From positions 2,585,501 through 2,649,500 of the forward strand of contig NZ_CP130630.1 of assembly GCF_030551255.1 (NCBI RefSeq): a stretch of DNA of 64,000 nucleotides, written 5' to 3'. This document shows, in pieces, positions 32,154-41,441 of the stretch. The translations under genes were made by a program, and so were the position numbers. Positions within the stretch are counted from its first letter, which is position 1, and each line of letters opens with the position of its first letter. This stretch comes from Streptomyces sp. NL15-2K. GTDB taxonomy: Bacteria > Actinomycetota > Actinomycetes > Streptomycetales > Streptomycetaceae. Below the pieces are notes generated by a model. It did not search any database and was not told the DNA's origin. It saw only the letters and a program-made list of their open reading frames with translations.

Positions 32154-33143
32154 TCAGCCACCGATGGCAGACATGGGCCGGTCCGGCTGGACGAAGGACG
32201 GGTCGTCCAGGCCCGCGCCCGCCTTCTTGCCCCACATGGCCAGGCGCCAGATGCGGGCGATCTCCTCGTCGGGAGCGCCGGAGCGCAGCGCGGCGCGCAG
32301 GTCCGTCTCCTCCGTGGCGAACAGGCACGTGCGTATCTGTCCGTCGGCCGTCAGGCGGGTGCGGTCGCAGGCCGAGCAGAACGGGCGGGTTACGGAGGCG
32401 ATGACGCCGACCCGCTGCGGGCCGCCGTCGACGATCCAGCGCTCGGCGGGGGCCGAGCCGCGCTCGTCGGAGCCCTCGGGGGTGAGCTCGAAGCGGGTGC
32501 GCAGGGAGGCCAGGATGTCGCCGGCGGTGACCATGCCCTCGCGCTTCCAGCCGTGCTGGGCGTCCAGGGGCATCTGCTCGATGAAGCGCAGTTCGTAGTC
32601 ATGCTCCACCGCCCAGGCCAGGAGGTCCGGGGCCTCGTCCTCGTTCAGCCCGGGCATCAGGACGGAGTTGACCTTGACCGGGCTCAGGCCCGCGTCCCGG
32701 GCGGCGTGCAGGCCCTCGATGACGTCCTTGTGGCGGTCGCGGCGGGTGAGGGTCTTGAAGACGTCCGGGCGGAGGGTGTCCAGGGAGACGTTGACCCGGT
32801 CCAGGCCGGCCGCCTTCAGGGCCGTCGCCGTGCGCTTGAGGCCGATGCCGTTGGTGGTGAGGGACATCTGCGGGCGGGGCTCCAGGGCGGCGACCCGCTC
32901 GACGATGCCGACCAGGCCGGGGCGCAGCAGGGGCTCGCCGCCGGTGAAGCGGACCTCCTCGATGCCCAGGGAGGTGACGGCGATGTCGATCAGCCGGACG
33001 ATCTCGTCGTCCGTGAGCAGGTCGGGCTTGGCCAGCCACTGCAGGCCCTCCTCGGGCATGCAGTAGGTACAGCGCAGGTTGCACCGGTCGGTCAGCGAGA
33101 CCCTCAGGTCGGTGGCCACCCGGCCGTAGGTGTCGATGAGCAC
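32154..33143 (-). CDS. moaA: GTP 3',8-cyclase MoaA (molybdenum cofactor synthesis)
   Basis: The start is taken as GTG 33143 (GGGGG 6 bases upstream; GTG 33164 is an alternative), giving 329 residues. The radical-SAM cluster is C21-x3-C25-x2-C28 in DRCNLRCTYCMPEEG, followed by FTGGEPLLRPG. The C-terminal second cluster is FCSACDRTRLTADGQIRTC and the protein ends in the conserved Gly-Gly. It converts GTP to 3',8-cyclo-dihydro-GTP, the first step of molybdopterin synthesis. No other moa gene is nearby. Confidence 0.96.
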   Translation of the reverse strand: MLIDTYGRVATDLRVSLTDRCNLRCTYCMPEEGLQWLAKPDLLTDDEIVRLIDIAVTSLGIEEVRFTGGEPLLRPGLVGIVERVAALEPRPQMSLTTNGIGLKRTATALKAAGLDRVNVSLDTLRPDVFKTLTRRDRHKDVIEGLHAARDAGLSPVKVNSVLMPGLNEDEAPDLLAWAVEHDYELRFIEQMPLDAQHGWKREGMVTAGDILASLRTRFELTPEGSDERGSAPAERWIVDGGPQRVGVIASVTRPFCSACDRTRLTADGQIRTCLFATEETDLRAALRSGAPDEEIARIWRLAMWGKKAGAGLDDPSFVQPDRPMSAIGG

Positions 33144-33242
33144 GTGGGCCCCCTGCCTCGTCACGGACCAAATCTTTACCGTCGACTGCGAGCCTACGTG
33201 ACGCCACTGACAACAACAGGGCCCGATCCCACGAGACAGGAC

Positions 33243-33276
33243 GCGGCCGCGCCGTAGGGACCTACGACGCGGCCGC
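33243..33276 (-). terminator. Terminator of the DUF485-permease operon
   Basis: GCGGCCGCG (33243-33251) with CGCGGCCGC (33268-33276), and CGTAGG (33253-33258) with CCTACG (33261-33266), form a 15-bp stem with one bulge on each side and a GA loop. It lies 36 bp after the permease stop on the minus strand. Confidence 0.88.
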
Positions 33277-33311
33277 TCAGGGGGCGTACTCGGTGAACGC
33301 TCAGTACGCGA

Positions 33312-34937
33312 TCAGTGCGCGCCGGTGCCGGTCAGGGACCGGACCTCCAGCTCCGCGTACTTGTCGGTGTTCGGCTCCTCCTTGGACAGGATGGTGCCGA
33401 GCCAGCCCATCAGGAAGCCGAACGGGATGGAGATGATGCCCGGGTTCTTCAGCGGGAACCAGGCGAAGTCGACGTCGGGGAACATCGCCTTGGGGTCGCC
33501 GGAGACGACGGGTGAGAACAGCACCAGGCCGACGGCCACGATCAGGCCGCCGTAGATCGACCACAGGGCGCCCTGGGTGGTGAACCGCTTCCAGAACAGG
33601 CTGTAGAGGATCGTCGGCAGGTTGGCGGAGGCGGCGACCGCGAAGGCGAGGGCGACCAAGCCCGCCACGTTCAGGTCGCGGGCGAGGGCGCCCAGGAGGA
33701 TGGAGACGGCGCCGATGCCGATGGTCGCCAGACGGGCCGCCCTTACCTCCTCCTTCTCGGTGGCCTTCCCCTTGCGGATGACGTTGGCGTAGATGTCGTG
33801 CGCGAAGGAGGACGACGAGGCGAGGGTGAGGCCGGCGACCACGGCGAGGATCGTCGCGAAGGCCACCGCCGAGATCGTGGCGAGCAGGATCGCGCCCCAG
33901 GCCGAGTCGACGCCGCCCAGGTGCAGGGCGAGCAGGGGCGCCGCCGTGTTGCCGGACGGGTTGGACGCGATGATCTCTTCCTGCGAGATCAGCGCCGCGG
34001 CGCCGAAGCCGAGCGCGATGGTCATCAGGTAGAAGCCGCCGATGATGCCGATCGCCCAGTTGACGGACTTCCGGGCGGCCTTGGCGTTGGGCACCGTGTA
34101 GAAGCGGATCAGGATGTGCGGCAGGCCCGCCGTGCCGAGCACCAGGGCGATGCCGAGGGAGATGAAGTCCAGCTTGGTGGTGCCGGTCGCGCCGTACTGG
34201 AGGCCGGGCTCCAGGAAGGCGGCACCCTTGCCGCTGTTCTCGGCGGCCGTGCCCAGCAGGTCGGAGATGTTGAAGTTGAACTTCAGCAGCACCAGGAAGG
34301 TGATCAGGATGGTGCCGCCGATGAGCAGCACGGCCTTGACCATCTGGACCCAGGTGGTGCCCTTCATGCCGCCGATGGAGACGTACACGATCATCAGGAC
34401 GCCGACCAGGGCGACGATGAGGATCTTGCCGGCGTCGGAGGTGATGCCGAGCAGCAGCGAGACGAGGACGCCCGCGCCCGCCATCTGGGCCAGCAGGTAG
34501 AAGATCGAGACGACGATCGTGGAGGTGCCGGCCGCCGTACGGACCGGGCGCTGACGCATGCGGTACGCCAGCACGTCACCCATGGTGTAGCGGCCGGAGT
34601 TCCGCAGCGGCTCGGCCACCAGGAGCAGGGCCACCAGCCAGGCGACCAGGAAGCCGATGGAGTAAAGGAAGCCGTCGTATCCGAAGAGGGCGATGGCGCC
34701 CGCGATGCCGAGGAACGACGCGGCCGACATGTAGTCGCCGGAGACCGCGAGGCCGTTCTGGAAGGCGCTGAACGACCGGCCGCCCGCGTAGAAGTCGGCG
34801 GCGTCCTTGGTCTGGCGGCCCGCCCAGACGGTGATGACCAGCGTCGCCACGACGAACAGCCCGAACAGGGTGATGATCAGCGGCCGGTGCTCGCTGGCCT
34901 CGTTCGCGGCAAGGATCGTCTGCTGTGCGGGGCTCAT
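33312..34937 (-). CDS. actP: Cation/acetate symporter, ActP-like (SSS family)
   Basis: The start ATG 34937 overlaps the DUF485 stop by 4 bp; the product has 541 residues and about 13 transmembrane helices. It shows the sodium:solute symporter signature (GSFYLMTIALGFGAAALISQ region; LPHILIRFYTVPNAKAARKS) and FYAGGRSFSAFQNGLAVSGDYMSAASFLG, which is typical of the ActP branch (landmarks GGRSFSAFQNGLA and SGDYMSAASFLG). It probably imports acetate or another short monocarboxylate with a cation. Coupling to DUF485 is the usual yjcH-actP arrangement. Confidence 0.93.
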   Translation of the reverse strand: MSPAQQTILAANEASEHRPLIITLFGLFVVATLVITVWAGRQTKDAADFYAGGRSFSAFQNGLAVSGDYMSAASFLGIAGAIALFGYDGFLYSIGFLVAWLVALLLVAEPLRNSGRYTMGDVLAYRMRQRPVRTAAGTSTIVVSIFYLLAQMAGAGVLVSLLLGITSDAGKILIVALVGVLMIVYVSIGGMKGTTWVQMVKAVLLIGGTILITFLVLLKFNFNISDLLGTAAENSGKGAAFLEPGLQYGATGTTKLDFISLGIALVLGTAGLPHILIRFYTVPNAKAARKSVNWAIGIIGGFYLMTIALGFGAAALISQEEIIASNPSGNTAAPLLALHLGGVDSAWGAILLATISAVAFATILAVVAGLTLASSSSFAHDIYANVIRKGKATEKEEVRAARLATIGIGAVSILLGALARDLNVAGLVALAFAVAASANLPTILYSLFWKRFTTQGALWSIYGGLIVAVGLVLFSPVVSGDPKAMFPDVDFAWFPLKNPGIISIPFGFLMGWLGTILSKEEPNTDKYAELEVRSLTGTGAH

Positions 34938-35290
34938 GCGCCGCCCTCCATCCGGGACTTGATGGCTTCGGCCTTGGGGTCGAGCTGCGCGGCGGCGTGC
35001 CGCGAGTACCACCAGGCGATGAGGAACGTGGTGACGAACTGGGCGATACCGAGAACGAACGCGACGTTGATGTTGCCGAAGAGCTTGGTGCCCATGAAGT
35101 CGCCCGCGTAGTTCGACAGCAGGACGTACAGCAGGTACCAGGCGACGAAGCCGATCGTCAGCGGGAAGGCGAAGGAGCGGAAGGAGCGGCGCAGTTCACC
35201 GAACTCCGCGCTCTGCTGCACCTCGTTGAACTCCTCGGGGGACGGGAGTTTGTGTTGCTCTTTCGAGGGGGGCGGTGCGTCGGTGGCCAC
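34934..35290 (-). CDS. DUF485 membrane protein (YjcH-like)
   Basis: The start is GTG 35290, 5 bases after GGAGGAG, giving 118 residues; an upstream frame to 35323 is less likely. Two transmembrane helices (FAFPLTIGFVAWYLLYVLLS and NVAFVLGIAQFVTTFLIAWW) flank the FMGTKLFGNIN loop, matching DUF485. It is the small partner encoded before ActP in many bacteria and is translationally coupled to it here. Confidence 0.92.
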   Translation of the reverse strand: MATDAPPPSKEQHKLPSPEEFNEVQQSAEFGELRRSFRSFAFPLTIGFVAWYLLYVLLSNYAGDFMGTKLFGNINVAFVLGIAQFVTTFLIAWWYSRHAAAQLDPKAEAIKSRMEGGA

Positions 35291-35484
35291 GGAGTCTCCT
35301 CCTGTTACGGATGCGGTTGTCACGGGGATCGGGGGCGAGTGTCCTCGCGTTCCCTGCCCAAGGTCACGGCGGCGCGCGAGGACTGGTTCAACCCCCCGGG
35401 CTTCTTTCCCAACTCACTTCATGTAAGTCATTGCTGGCCAGCGACTTCGAGAGATAGTTTCGGGCCTGCACCAAATCGTCATGT

Positions 35485-35518
35485 ACCTGCCCGAGCACCA
35501 CCTGTGTCTCGGGCAGGT
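35485..35518 (+). terminator. Attenuator-like hairpin in the leader of the first subtilase gene
   Basis: ACCTGCCCGAG (35485-35495) and CTCGGGCAGGT (35108+400, i.e. 35508-35518) form an 11-bp perfect stem with a 12-base loop, followed by CTCGTTTTTCGG. The T-run makes it a textbook intrinsic terminator, yet no plus-strand gene precedes it, so it most likely acts as an attenuator 28 bp before the protease start. Confidence 0.7.
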
Positions 35519-35546
35519 CTCGTTTTTCGGATGATGTGGAGACCCC

Positions 35547-37076
35547 ATGGCTCATCTGCGTTCCAGACGCCGGCTCGCCCTCGCCGTGCCCGTCGCGCTG
35601 TCGCTGACAGCCTCGCTCGGCTTCCTGCCCACGGCGGCGTCGGCCGCCCCGCGCGCGGAGAGTGCCACGCAGGCGGTGGACGCGCCCGCCCTGGCGTACG
35701 TCGTGAACACCAAGCTGGACCGCCGCACGATCGAGTCGGTGAAGAGGGCGGTCCCGGCGGCGGGCGGCACGGTCGTGATCACGTACGAGAAGATCGGCGT
35801 GATCGTCGTCCACTCGTCGAACCCGGAGTTCGCCAAGGAGATGCGCGGGATACGCGGAGTGCAGTCGGCGGGTGCCACGCGCACCGCGCCGCTGACCGCC
35901 GCGGGGACCACGGACGAGGGCGCGGCGCAGTTCCTGTCCGAGGAGCAGGCCGCCAAGGTCGCGAGCGCCTCCGCCGCCACGCCGGACAGCGAGCCCCTGG
36001 AAGCCGACCAGTGGGACCTCCGCGCGATCGGCGCCGACAAGGCCGCGAAGATCAACCCGGGCAGCCGCAACGTGACCGTCGCCGTGATCGACACCGGCGT
36101 CGACGACACCCACCCGGACATCGCACCGAACTTCTCCGCGTCCCAGTCGGCGAACTGCGACGGCGGTGTCGCGGACACCAGCGAGGGCGCCTGGCGGCCG
36201 TACACCGCGGAGGACTACCACGGCACCCACGTGGCCGGTGAGATCGCCGCGGCCCGCAACGGCATCGGCGTGGCCGGTGTCGCGCCCGGGGTGAAGGTCT
36301 CGAGCATCAACGTGACCGACCCGGGCAACGGCCTCTTCTACCCGGAGAGCGTCGTGTGCGCCTTCGTGTTCGCCGCCGACCACGGCGTCGAGATCACGAA
36401 CAACAGCTACTACGTCGACCCGTGGCTGTACAACTGCATGGACGACCCGGACCAGCGGGCCATCGTCGATGCCGTCAACAGGGCCCAGCTGTACGCGCAG
36501 AAGAAGGGCACGCTCCACCTCGCGTCCGCGGGCAACTCCAACCACGACCTGGACTCCGACGCGATCGTCGACGACAGCAGCCCGGACGACTCCACGCCGG
36601 TCGAGCGGACGATCGACCCGCACGAGTGCTTCGACGTGCCGACGCAGCTGCCGGGTGTGGTCACGGTCAGCGCGACGGGCGTCAAGAACCTCAAGTCGTA
36701 CTACTCCTCGTACGGCAAGGGAGTCGTCGACGTGGCCGCGCCGGGCGGCGACCGGCTCTACCAGATCCCGGACACGCCGTCGCAGAACGGCCGCATCCTG
36801 TCCACCATGCCGAACGGCGAGTACGGCTTCCTGCAGGGCACGTCGATGGCCTCGCCGCACGCGGCGGGCGTCGCCGCGCTGCTGAAGTCGAAGTACCCGA
36901 AGGCCTCCCCGGCCCAGCTGCAGGTGCTGCTGAAGGCACAGGCGGACAACACCGCCTGCCCGGTGTCCTACGACCAGGACGGCGACGGCACACAGGACGC
37001 GGTGTGCGAGGGCGGCAAGTATGTCAACGGCTTCTACGGGTACGGCATCGTCAACGCGCTCCGCGCGGTGAAGTGA
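35547..37076 (+). CDS. Secreted S8 family serine protease (subtilase), copy 1
   Basis: The 509-residue precursor starts at ATG 35547. It has a signal peptide (about 1-33, ending SAAPRA), an I9-like propeptide region (about 48-120, YVVNTKLDR to IRGVQSAGATR) and a peptidase domain from about 170. The catalytic triad is D182 (VIDTGVDDTHPDI), H225 (YHGTHVAGE) and S433 (GTSMASPH), with the oxyanion Asn in SAGNSNHD. Six or more Cys may form disulfides. It is exported and degrades protein outside the cell. A close paralogue follows directly. Confidence 0.95.
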   Translation: MAHLRSRRRLALAVPVALSLTASLGFLPTAASAAPRAESATQAVDAPALAYVVNTKLDRRTIESVKRAVPAAGGTVVITYEKIGVIVVHSSNPEFAKEMRGIRGVQSAGATRTAPLTAAGTTDEGAAQFLSEEQAAKVASASAATPDSEPLEADQWDLRAIGADKAAKINPGSRNVTVAVIDTGVDDTHPDIAPNFSASQSANCDGGVADTSEGAWRPYTAEDYHGTHVAGEIAAARNGIGVAGVAPGVKVSSINVTDPGNGLFYPESVVCAFVFAADHGVEITNNSYYVDPWLYNCMDDPDQRAIVDAVNRAQLYAQKKGTLHLASAGNSNHDLDSDAIVDDSSPDDSTPVERTIDPHECFDVPTQLPGVVTVSATGVKNLKSYYSSYGKGVVDVAAPGGDRLYQIPDTPSQNGRILSTMPNGEYGFLQGTSMASPHAAGVAALLKSKYPKASPAQLQVLLKAQADNTACPVSYDQDGDGTQDAVCEGGKYVNGFYGYGIVNALRAVK

Positions 37077-37166
37077 CGCGTGCCCCACGGCACTTCGGCT
37101 CCCCAAGGGCCTTCTGACGTCCCGCACGGTCAGCTCGTACCACGAACGAACTGGAGACACCGACAT

Positions 37167-38735
37167 ATGACAGCGCCTCACCCGCGTTTCCGCCGCGCGA
37201 TCGCCGTGCCGCTCGGAATGACCATGGCGACAGCCCTGGCGTTCCTGCCCAACGCCACGGCGGCCGCGGCCGACGTGCCCGGCACCGTGAACGGCGTCAC
37301 CGGAGCCGTGAACGACGTCCTCGCCTCCACCACGAAGGCGGACGCGACCGCGCTCAGCTACGTCGTCAACGTCCGCCCCGGGCACGGGCCTTCGGGGCAG
37401 GTGAAGAAGGCCATCGCCGACGCCGGCGGCACGATCGTGACGTCGTACGACCAGATAGGCGTGATCGTCGTCCACTCGTCGAACCCGGACTTCGCCAAGA
37501 CCATCCGCAAGGTCCGTGGCGTCGAGTCGGCCGGCAACACCCGCAACGCGCCGCTGCCCGCGCAGTCGACGACCGACCTGGGGACGCCGAAGGCGCTCAC
37601 CGCCGCGGAGGTGGCGAGTGCGAAGGCGAAGGCCACTGACGGCGAGGACCCGCTGGAGCCGATGCAGTGGGACCTGCCCGCGATCAAGGCGGACAAGGCG
37701 CACGAGAAGTCGCTCGGCAGCAGCAAGGTGACCGTCGCCGTGATCGACACCGGCGTCGACGACACGCACCCCGACATAGCGCCGAACTTCGACCGTGACG
37801 CGTCCGTCAACTGTGTGACGGGCAAGCCGGACACGACCGACGGGGCGTGGCGGCCGAGCGCGTCGGAGAGCCCGCACGGCACGCACGTGGCCGGTGAGAT
37901 CGCGGCCGCCAAGAACGGCGTCGGCATGACGGGCGTCGCACCCGGTGTGAAGGTCTCCGGCATCAAGGTGTCCACCACCGCCGGCTACTTCTACACCGAG
38001 GCCGTGGTCTGCGGCTTCATGTGGGCGGCCACACATGGCGTCGACGTCACCAACAACAGCTATTACACCGACCCCTGGTACTTCAACTGCAAGAACGACC
38101 CGGACCAGAAGGCGCTCGTGGACGCCGTCACCCGGGCCTCGCGGTACGCGGAGAAGAAGGGCACGGTCAACGTCGCGGCGGCCGGCAACGAGAACTACGA
38201 CTTGGCGGCCGACAAGATCACCGACCCGGTGTCGCCGAACGACGGCACGCCCGTGGAGCGGACCGTCGACCCGTCCGAGTGCCTGGACATACCGACCCAG
38301 CTGCCGGGTGTCGTGACGGTCGCGGCGACCGGCGCGAAGGGCATCAAGTCGTCGTTCTCCAACCACGGCCTCGGCATCGTGGACATCGCCGCGCCCGGCG
38401 GCGACTCGACGTCGTACCAGAAGCCGGAGCCGCCGGCGACCAGCGGTCTGATCCTGGGCACCCTGCCGGGCGGCAAGTGGGGCTACATGGCCGGTACGTC
38501 GATGGCGAGCCCGCATGTCGCGGCCGTCGCCGCCCTGATCAAGTCGACGCATCCGTACGCCTCGCCGGCCGTGGTGAAGGGCCTGCTGTACGCCGAGGCC
38601 GACGGCACGCCGTGCACGGACCCGTACGACATCAACAGCGACGGCAAGATCGACGCGGTCTGCGAGGGTACGAAGAACCGCAACGGCTTCTACGGCTGGG
38701 GCATGGCGGACGCGCTGGACGCGGTGACCAAGTAG
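37167..38735 (+). CDS. Secreted S8 family serine protease (subtilase), copy 2
   Basis: Starting at ATG 37167 (GGAGA 8 bases upstream), it has 522 residues: signal peptide (1-36), propeptide-like region (60-130), and a peptidase domain with D194 (VIDTGVDDTHPDI), H237 (PHGTHVAGE) and S445 (GTSMASPH). Large blocks match copy 1 (HSSNP, TPVERT, PTQLPGVVTV), so the pair arose by tandem duplication and then diverged. Only 90 bp separate the genes and no terminator is seen, so they are probably co-transcribed. Confidence 0.95.
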   Translation: MTAPHPRFRRAIAVPLGMTMATALAFLPNATAAAADVPGTVNGVTGAVNDVLASTTKADATALSYVVNVRPGHGPSGQVKKAIADAGGTIVTSYDQIGVIVVHSSNPDFAKTIRKVRGVESAGNTRNAPLPAQSTTDLGTPKALTAAEVASAKAKATDGEDPLEPMQWDLPAIKADKAHEKSLGSSKVTVAVIDTGVDDTHPDIAPNFDRDASVNCVTGKPDTTDGAWRPSASESPHGTHVAGEIAAAKNGVGMTGVAPGVKVSGIKVSTTAGYFYTEAVVCGFMWAATHGVDVTNNSYYTDPWYFNCKNDPDQKALVDAVTRASRYAEKKGTVNVAAAGNENYDLAADKITDPVSPNDGTPVERTVDPSECLDIPTQLPGVVTVAATGAKGIKSSFSNHGLGIVDIAAPGGDSTSYQKPEPPATSGLILGTLPGGKWGYMAGTSMASPHVAAVAALIKSTHPYASPAVVKGLLYAEADGTPCTDPYDINSDGKIDAVCEGTKNRNGFYGWGMADALDAVTK

Positions 38736-38770
38736 GTCGGTTCACACCGGTCGCTGTCTTGATGCGGTCG

Positions 38771-40204
38771 ATGCTGCATAGTGCAGTCGTGATCGATATC
38801 GAGTTCGCCTGGTCGGCGGTGGGCGGCGATCCCGCCCTGCTCCCCCGGGTGTCGACCGTGGTGCGGGAGGGCGCTCTTCAGGGGCGCCTTCCCGTACGGG
38901 AGTTGGCGCGGGCCTGTGTCGGCGCGTGTGCGTCGGCCGCCGCCGAGCTGGGCGCGCGGCGGGCCGGGCTCGCCGAGGTACCCGGGGTGCGGGTGGACGA
39001 CGGGGCCGTCGCGACGGCGTTCGTCAGTGAGCGGCATCTGCTCGTCGACGGGCGGGCGCCGGTCACCTTCGCGCCGCTGTCCCGGTTCTGGCGGACGGCG
39101 GACGGCTGGGTGCGCACCCACGCGAACTATCCGCATCACCGGGCGCGACTGCTGGGCGCGTTGGGGGTGCCGGATGACGCGGCGGCCGTGGCGTCCGTCG
39201 AAGCGGCGCTCGCCGAGCGGTCCGCCCTGGAGGCCGAGGAGGCCGTGTACGCGGCCGGTGGCCTCGCCGTCGCCCTGCGCACGCCCGAGGAGTGGGCCGC
39301 GCACGAGCAGGCGGCCGCGGTGGCCGGACGGCCGCTGGTGGAGCGCGGTCGGCTGGACTCCGCACGCGCGCGCGTGCTCGCGCCGATCGACGGCGACGGT
39401 GTTCCCCTGCTGCCCGCCGCGGGACTGCGCGTCCTGGACCTGACCCGGGTCATCGCGGGCCCGGTCGCCACCCGCACGCTCGCCCTGCTGGGCGCGGACG
39501 TGCTACGCGTGGACGCCCCGCGGTTGCCCGAACTCCCCGACCAGCACGCCGACACGGGCTTCGGGAAGCGGTCGACGACCCTCGATCTCGCGGCCGACCG
39601 GCGTGCCTTCGGGGAGCTGCTCGCGGCGGCGGACGTGGTCGTCACGGGGTACCGGCCGGGCGCGCTGGACCGGTTCGGTCTGTCACCGGAGGCGTTGGCC
39701 GAGCGGCGGCCCGGGGTGGTCGTGGCGCAGCTGTCGGCCTGGGGTGCGTACGGGCCCTGGGCTGAGCGGCGGGGGTTCGACAGCCTGGTGCAGGTGGCCA
39801 CGGGGATCTCCGCGGTCGAGGGGTCGATGGAGCAGCCGGGCGCGCTGCCCGCGCAGGCTCTGGACCACGGGACCGGGTATCTGCTGGCGGCGGCGGTGCT
39901 GCGGGCCCTGACCGAGCAGTCGTACGAGGGCGGGAGCCGGTTCGTCCGGCTGGCGCTGGCGCGGACGGCTCAGTGGCTGGTGAACGGGGTCGGGGCGGAC
40001 GACACCGGGGATGCCCCGGACGGCGGTCCCGGCTCGCCGACGGAGAAGGCCCCGTACGGCGGATCGGATTCCTGGCTCGCGGAGACGGACAGCGCGCTCG
40101 GGCGGCTGCGGTACGCCCGGTCGCCGGTCGCCTTCGAGGGCGGCCCGGTGGACTGGGCCCGGCCGCCGGGGCCCTGGGGGTCGGACGCGCCGGGCTGGAT
40201 CTGA
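38771..40204 (+). CDS. CaiB/BaiF-type CoA transferase family protein
   Basis: The start is uncertain (ATG 38771 used; ATG 38762 or GTG 38789 possible); about 477 residues. The C-terminal half carries type III CoA-transferase features: VLDLTRVIAGPVATRTLALLGADV with D and R residues, the GKRSTTLDLAADR segment, and AWGAYGPWAERRGFDSLVQ plus ATGIS. The N-terminal 200 residues are Ala/Arg-rich and similar to the other half in fold. It should move CoA between carboxylic acids; the substrate is unknown. It is a single-gene unit after the proteases. Confidence 0.85.
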   Translation: MLHSAVVIDIEFAWSAVGGDPALLPRVSTVVREGALQGRLPVRELARACVGACASAAAELGARRAGLAEVPGVRVDDGAVATAFVSERHLLVDGRAPVTFAPLSRFWRTADGWVRTHANYPHHRARLLGALGVPDDAAAVASVEAALAERSALEAEEAVYAAGGLAVALRTPEEWAAHEQAAAVAGRPLVERGRLDSARARVLAPIDGDGVPLLPAAGLRVLDLTRVIAGPVATRTLALLGADVLRVDAPRLPELPDQHADTGFGKRSTTLDLAADRRAFGELLAAADVVVTGYRPGALDRFGLSPEALAERRPGVVVAQLSAWGAYGPWAERRGFDSLVQVATGISAVEGSMEQPGALPAQALDHGTGYLLAAAVLRALTEQSYEGGSRFVRLALARTAQWLVNGVGADDTGDAPDGGPGSPTEKAPYGGSDSWLAETDSALGRLRYARSPVAFEGGPVDWARPPGPWGSDAPGWI

Positions 40205-40234
40205 GTCGCGGTGGGGCCGGAAACGTACCTGGGC

Positions 40235-40284
40235 GCGGAATGCCGTACCGCCGGTTCGTTTGCGGAATGCCGTACCGCCGGTTC
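40235..40284 (+). repeat. Two 23-bp direct repeats before the CopD gene
   Basis: Two identical copies (40235-40257 and 40262-40284), each starting GCGGAATGCCGTACCG and ending CGCCGGTTC, with a 27-bp period. They lie 48-97 bp upstream of the next gene start and may be a paired regulator site. Confidence 0.8.
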
Positions 40285-40331
40285 TTTTCCGGGACTTGCC
40301 CGGTTCCGTGAAGGCCGGTGAAGATCTTGAG

Positions 40332-41339
40332 GTGAGCTTGATAAGACCCATGGCCGGGGCGTCCGACGCGAGCGGGCCGGCGCGTCGCCCCGGGGCCGGC
40401 CGGGCCGTCGCCGTCCTCGTCCTGGTGGCGCTGGCCGCACTGATACCGCTGATCGGCCCGTCCGCCGCGCTGCACGACACCGGTGAGGCCGCCGCGCCCG
40501 GGGTCGGCGGTGTCGCGCTGCTGCGCACGGTGCTGTTCGCGGCGCTGTGCGTGCCGTTGGGAGAGCTGTTCGTGCGCCGGCTGGCCCGTTCCGTACCCGG
40601 CGCTCCCCCGGCCGCGCCCCGCAGCTGGGCGCCGTACGCGGCTGCCGCCGGTTTCGTCGCCGCCCTGGGCCTCGCGTCGGTCGTCGCCACGGGCAATCTG
40701 GTGCCGCGGAGCGCCGCCGAGATCGATGTCGGCGGGCTGTACGAGTCCCGCGACGGCAAGCTCGCTCTCATGGAGGTCAACGCCTTCCTCGCGGCCGGCC
40801 TGTGCGCTCTCTCACGCCGGCCGGCGACGCAGGTGTGGCCCCTGGCCGCGGTGGTGGTGGCGGAGGCGCTGCGCGCGCATCCCACGACCGAGCACGATCC
40901 GCTGATCGGGTCGGGGCTGACGCTGGTGCACCTGACGTGCGCGGCGCTGTGGACGGGCGGCCTGCTGTACGCGCTGAGGGTGCTGCGGCACTGGGGCGCC
41001 CCGGAAGCGGGCGCGGCCTTGTTGGGGCTCTACGCGCGCGTGGCGGCCGTTCTGCTCGCGGCCATCACGGCGACCGGGGTGGGGAGTTCGCTGCGGCGCA
41101 TGCCCTCGGGCACGATCCTGGAGCAGCTGACCACGACGGCGTACGGGCGCACCCTGCTCGCCAAGGTGCTCCTGGTGGCCGCGGTCGCCGTACTCGCCCT
41201 GTGGGCGCGGATCCGGCTCGCCCGGGCGGCCGACCCACTGACCGCCTGCTCCCCCGCGCGGGCGGAGGTCGTCGCCCTGGGGGTGGTGGTCGCGGTGTCC
41301 GGGCTGCTGACGGCGTTGCCGGTGCCGATCCGGTGGTGA
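40332..41339 (+). CDS. CopD-family membrane protein
   Basis: Starting at GTG 40332 gives 335 residues (ATG 40350 is possible; no clear ribosome binding site supports either). It has about eight transmembrane helices. The C-terminal half matches the CopD copper-resistance/uptake fold: GSGLTLVHLTCAALWTGGLLYALRVLRHW, and LTTTAYGRTLLAKVLLVAAV (landmarks HLTCAALWTGGL and AYGRTLLAKV). It probably moves or handles copper in the membrane. No CopC domain is fused or adjacent. Confidence 0.85.
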   Translation: MSLIRPMAGASDASGPARRPGAGRAVAVLVLVALAALIPLIGPSAALHDTGEAAAPGVGGVALLRTVLFAALCVPLGELFVRRLARSVPGAPPAAPRSWAPYAAAAGFVAALGLASVVATGNLVPRSAAEIDVGGLYESRDGKLALMEVNAFLAAGLCALSRRPATQVWPLAAVVVAEALRAHPTTEHDPLIGSGLTLVHLTCAALWTGGLLYALRVLRHWGAPEAGAALLGLYARVAAVLLAAITATGVGSSLRRMPSGTILEQLTTTAYGRTLLAKVLLVAAVAVLALWARIRLARAADPLTACSPARAEVVALGVVVAVSGLLTALPVPIRW

Positions 41340-41441
41340 ACGGCAGTTGGCGGCCGGCAACCGAACAGGCGTACGCCGCAGGGCGTCTGACGGACGGGGG
41401 CGGGACGGGACTGTCAGTTGCGGCCCGTATCCTCAGGGACC

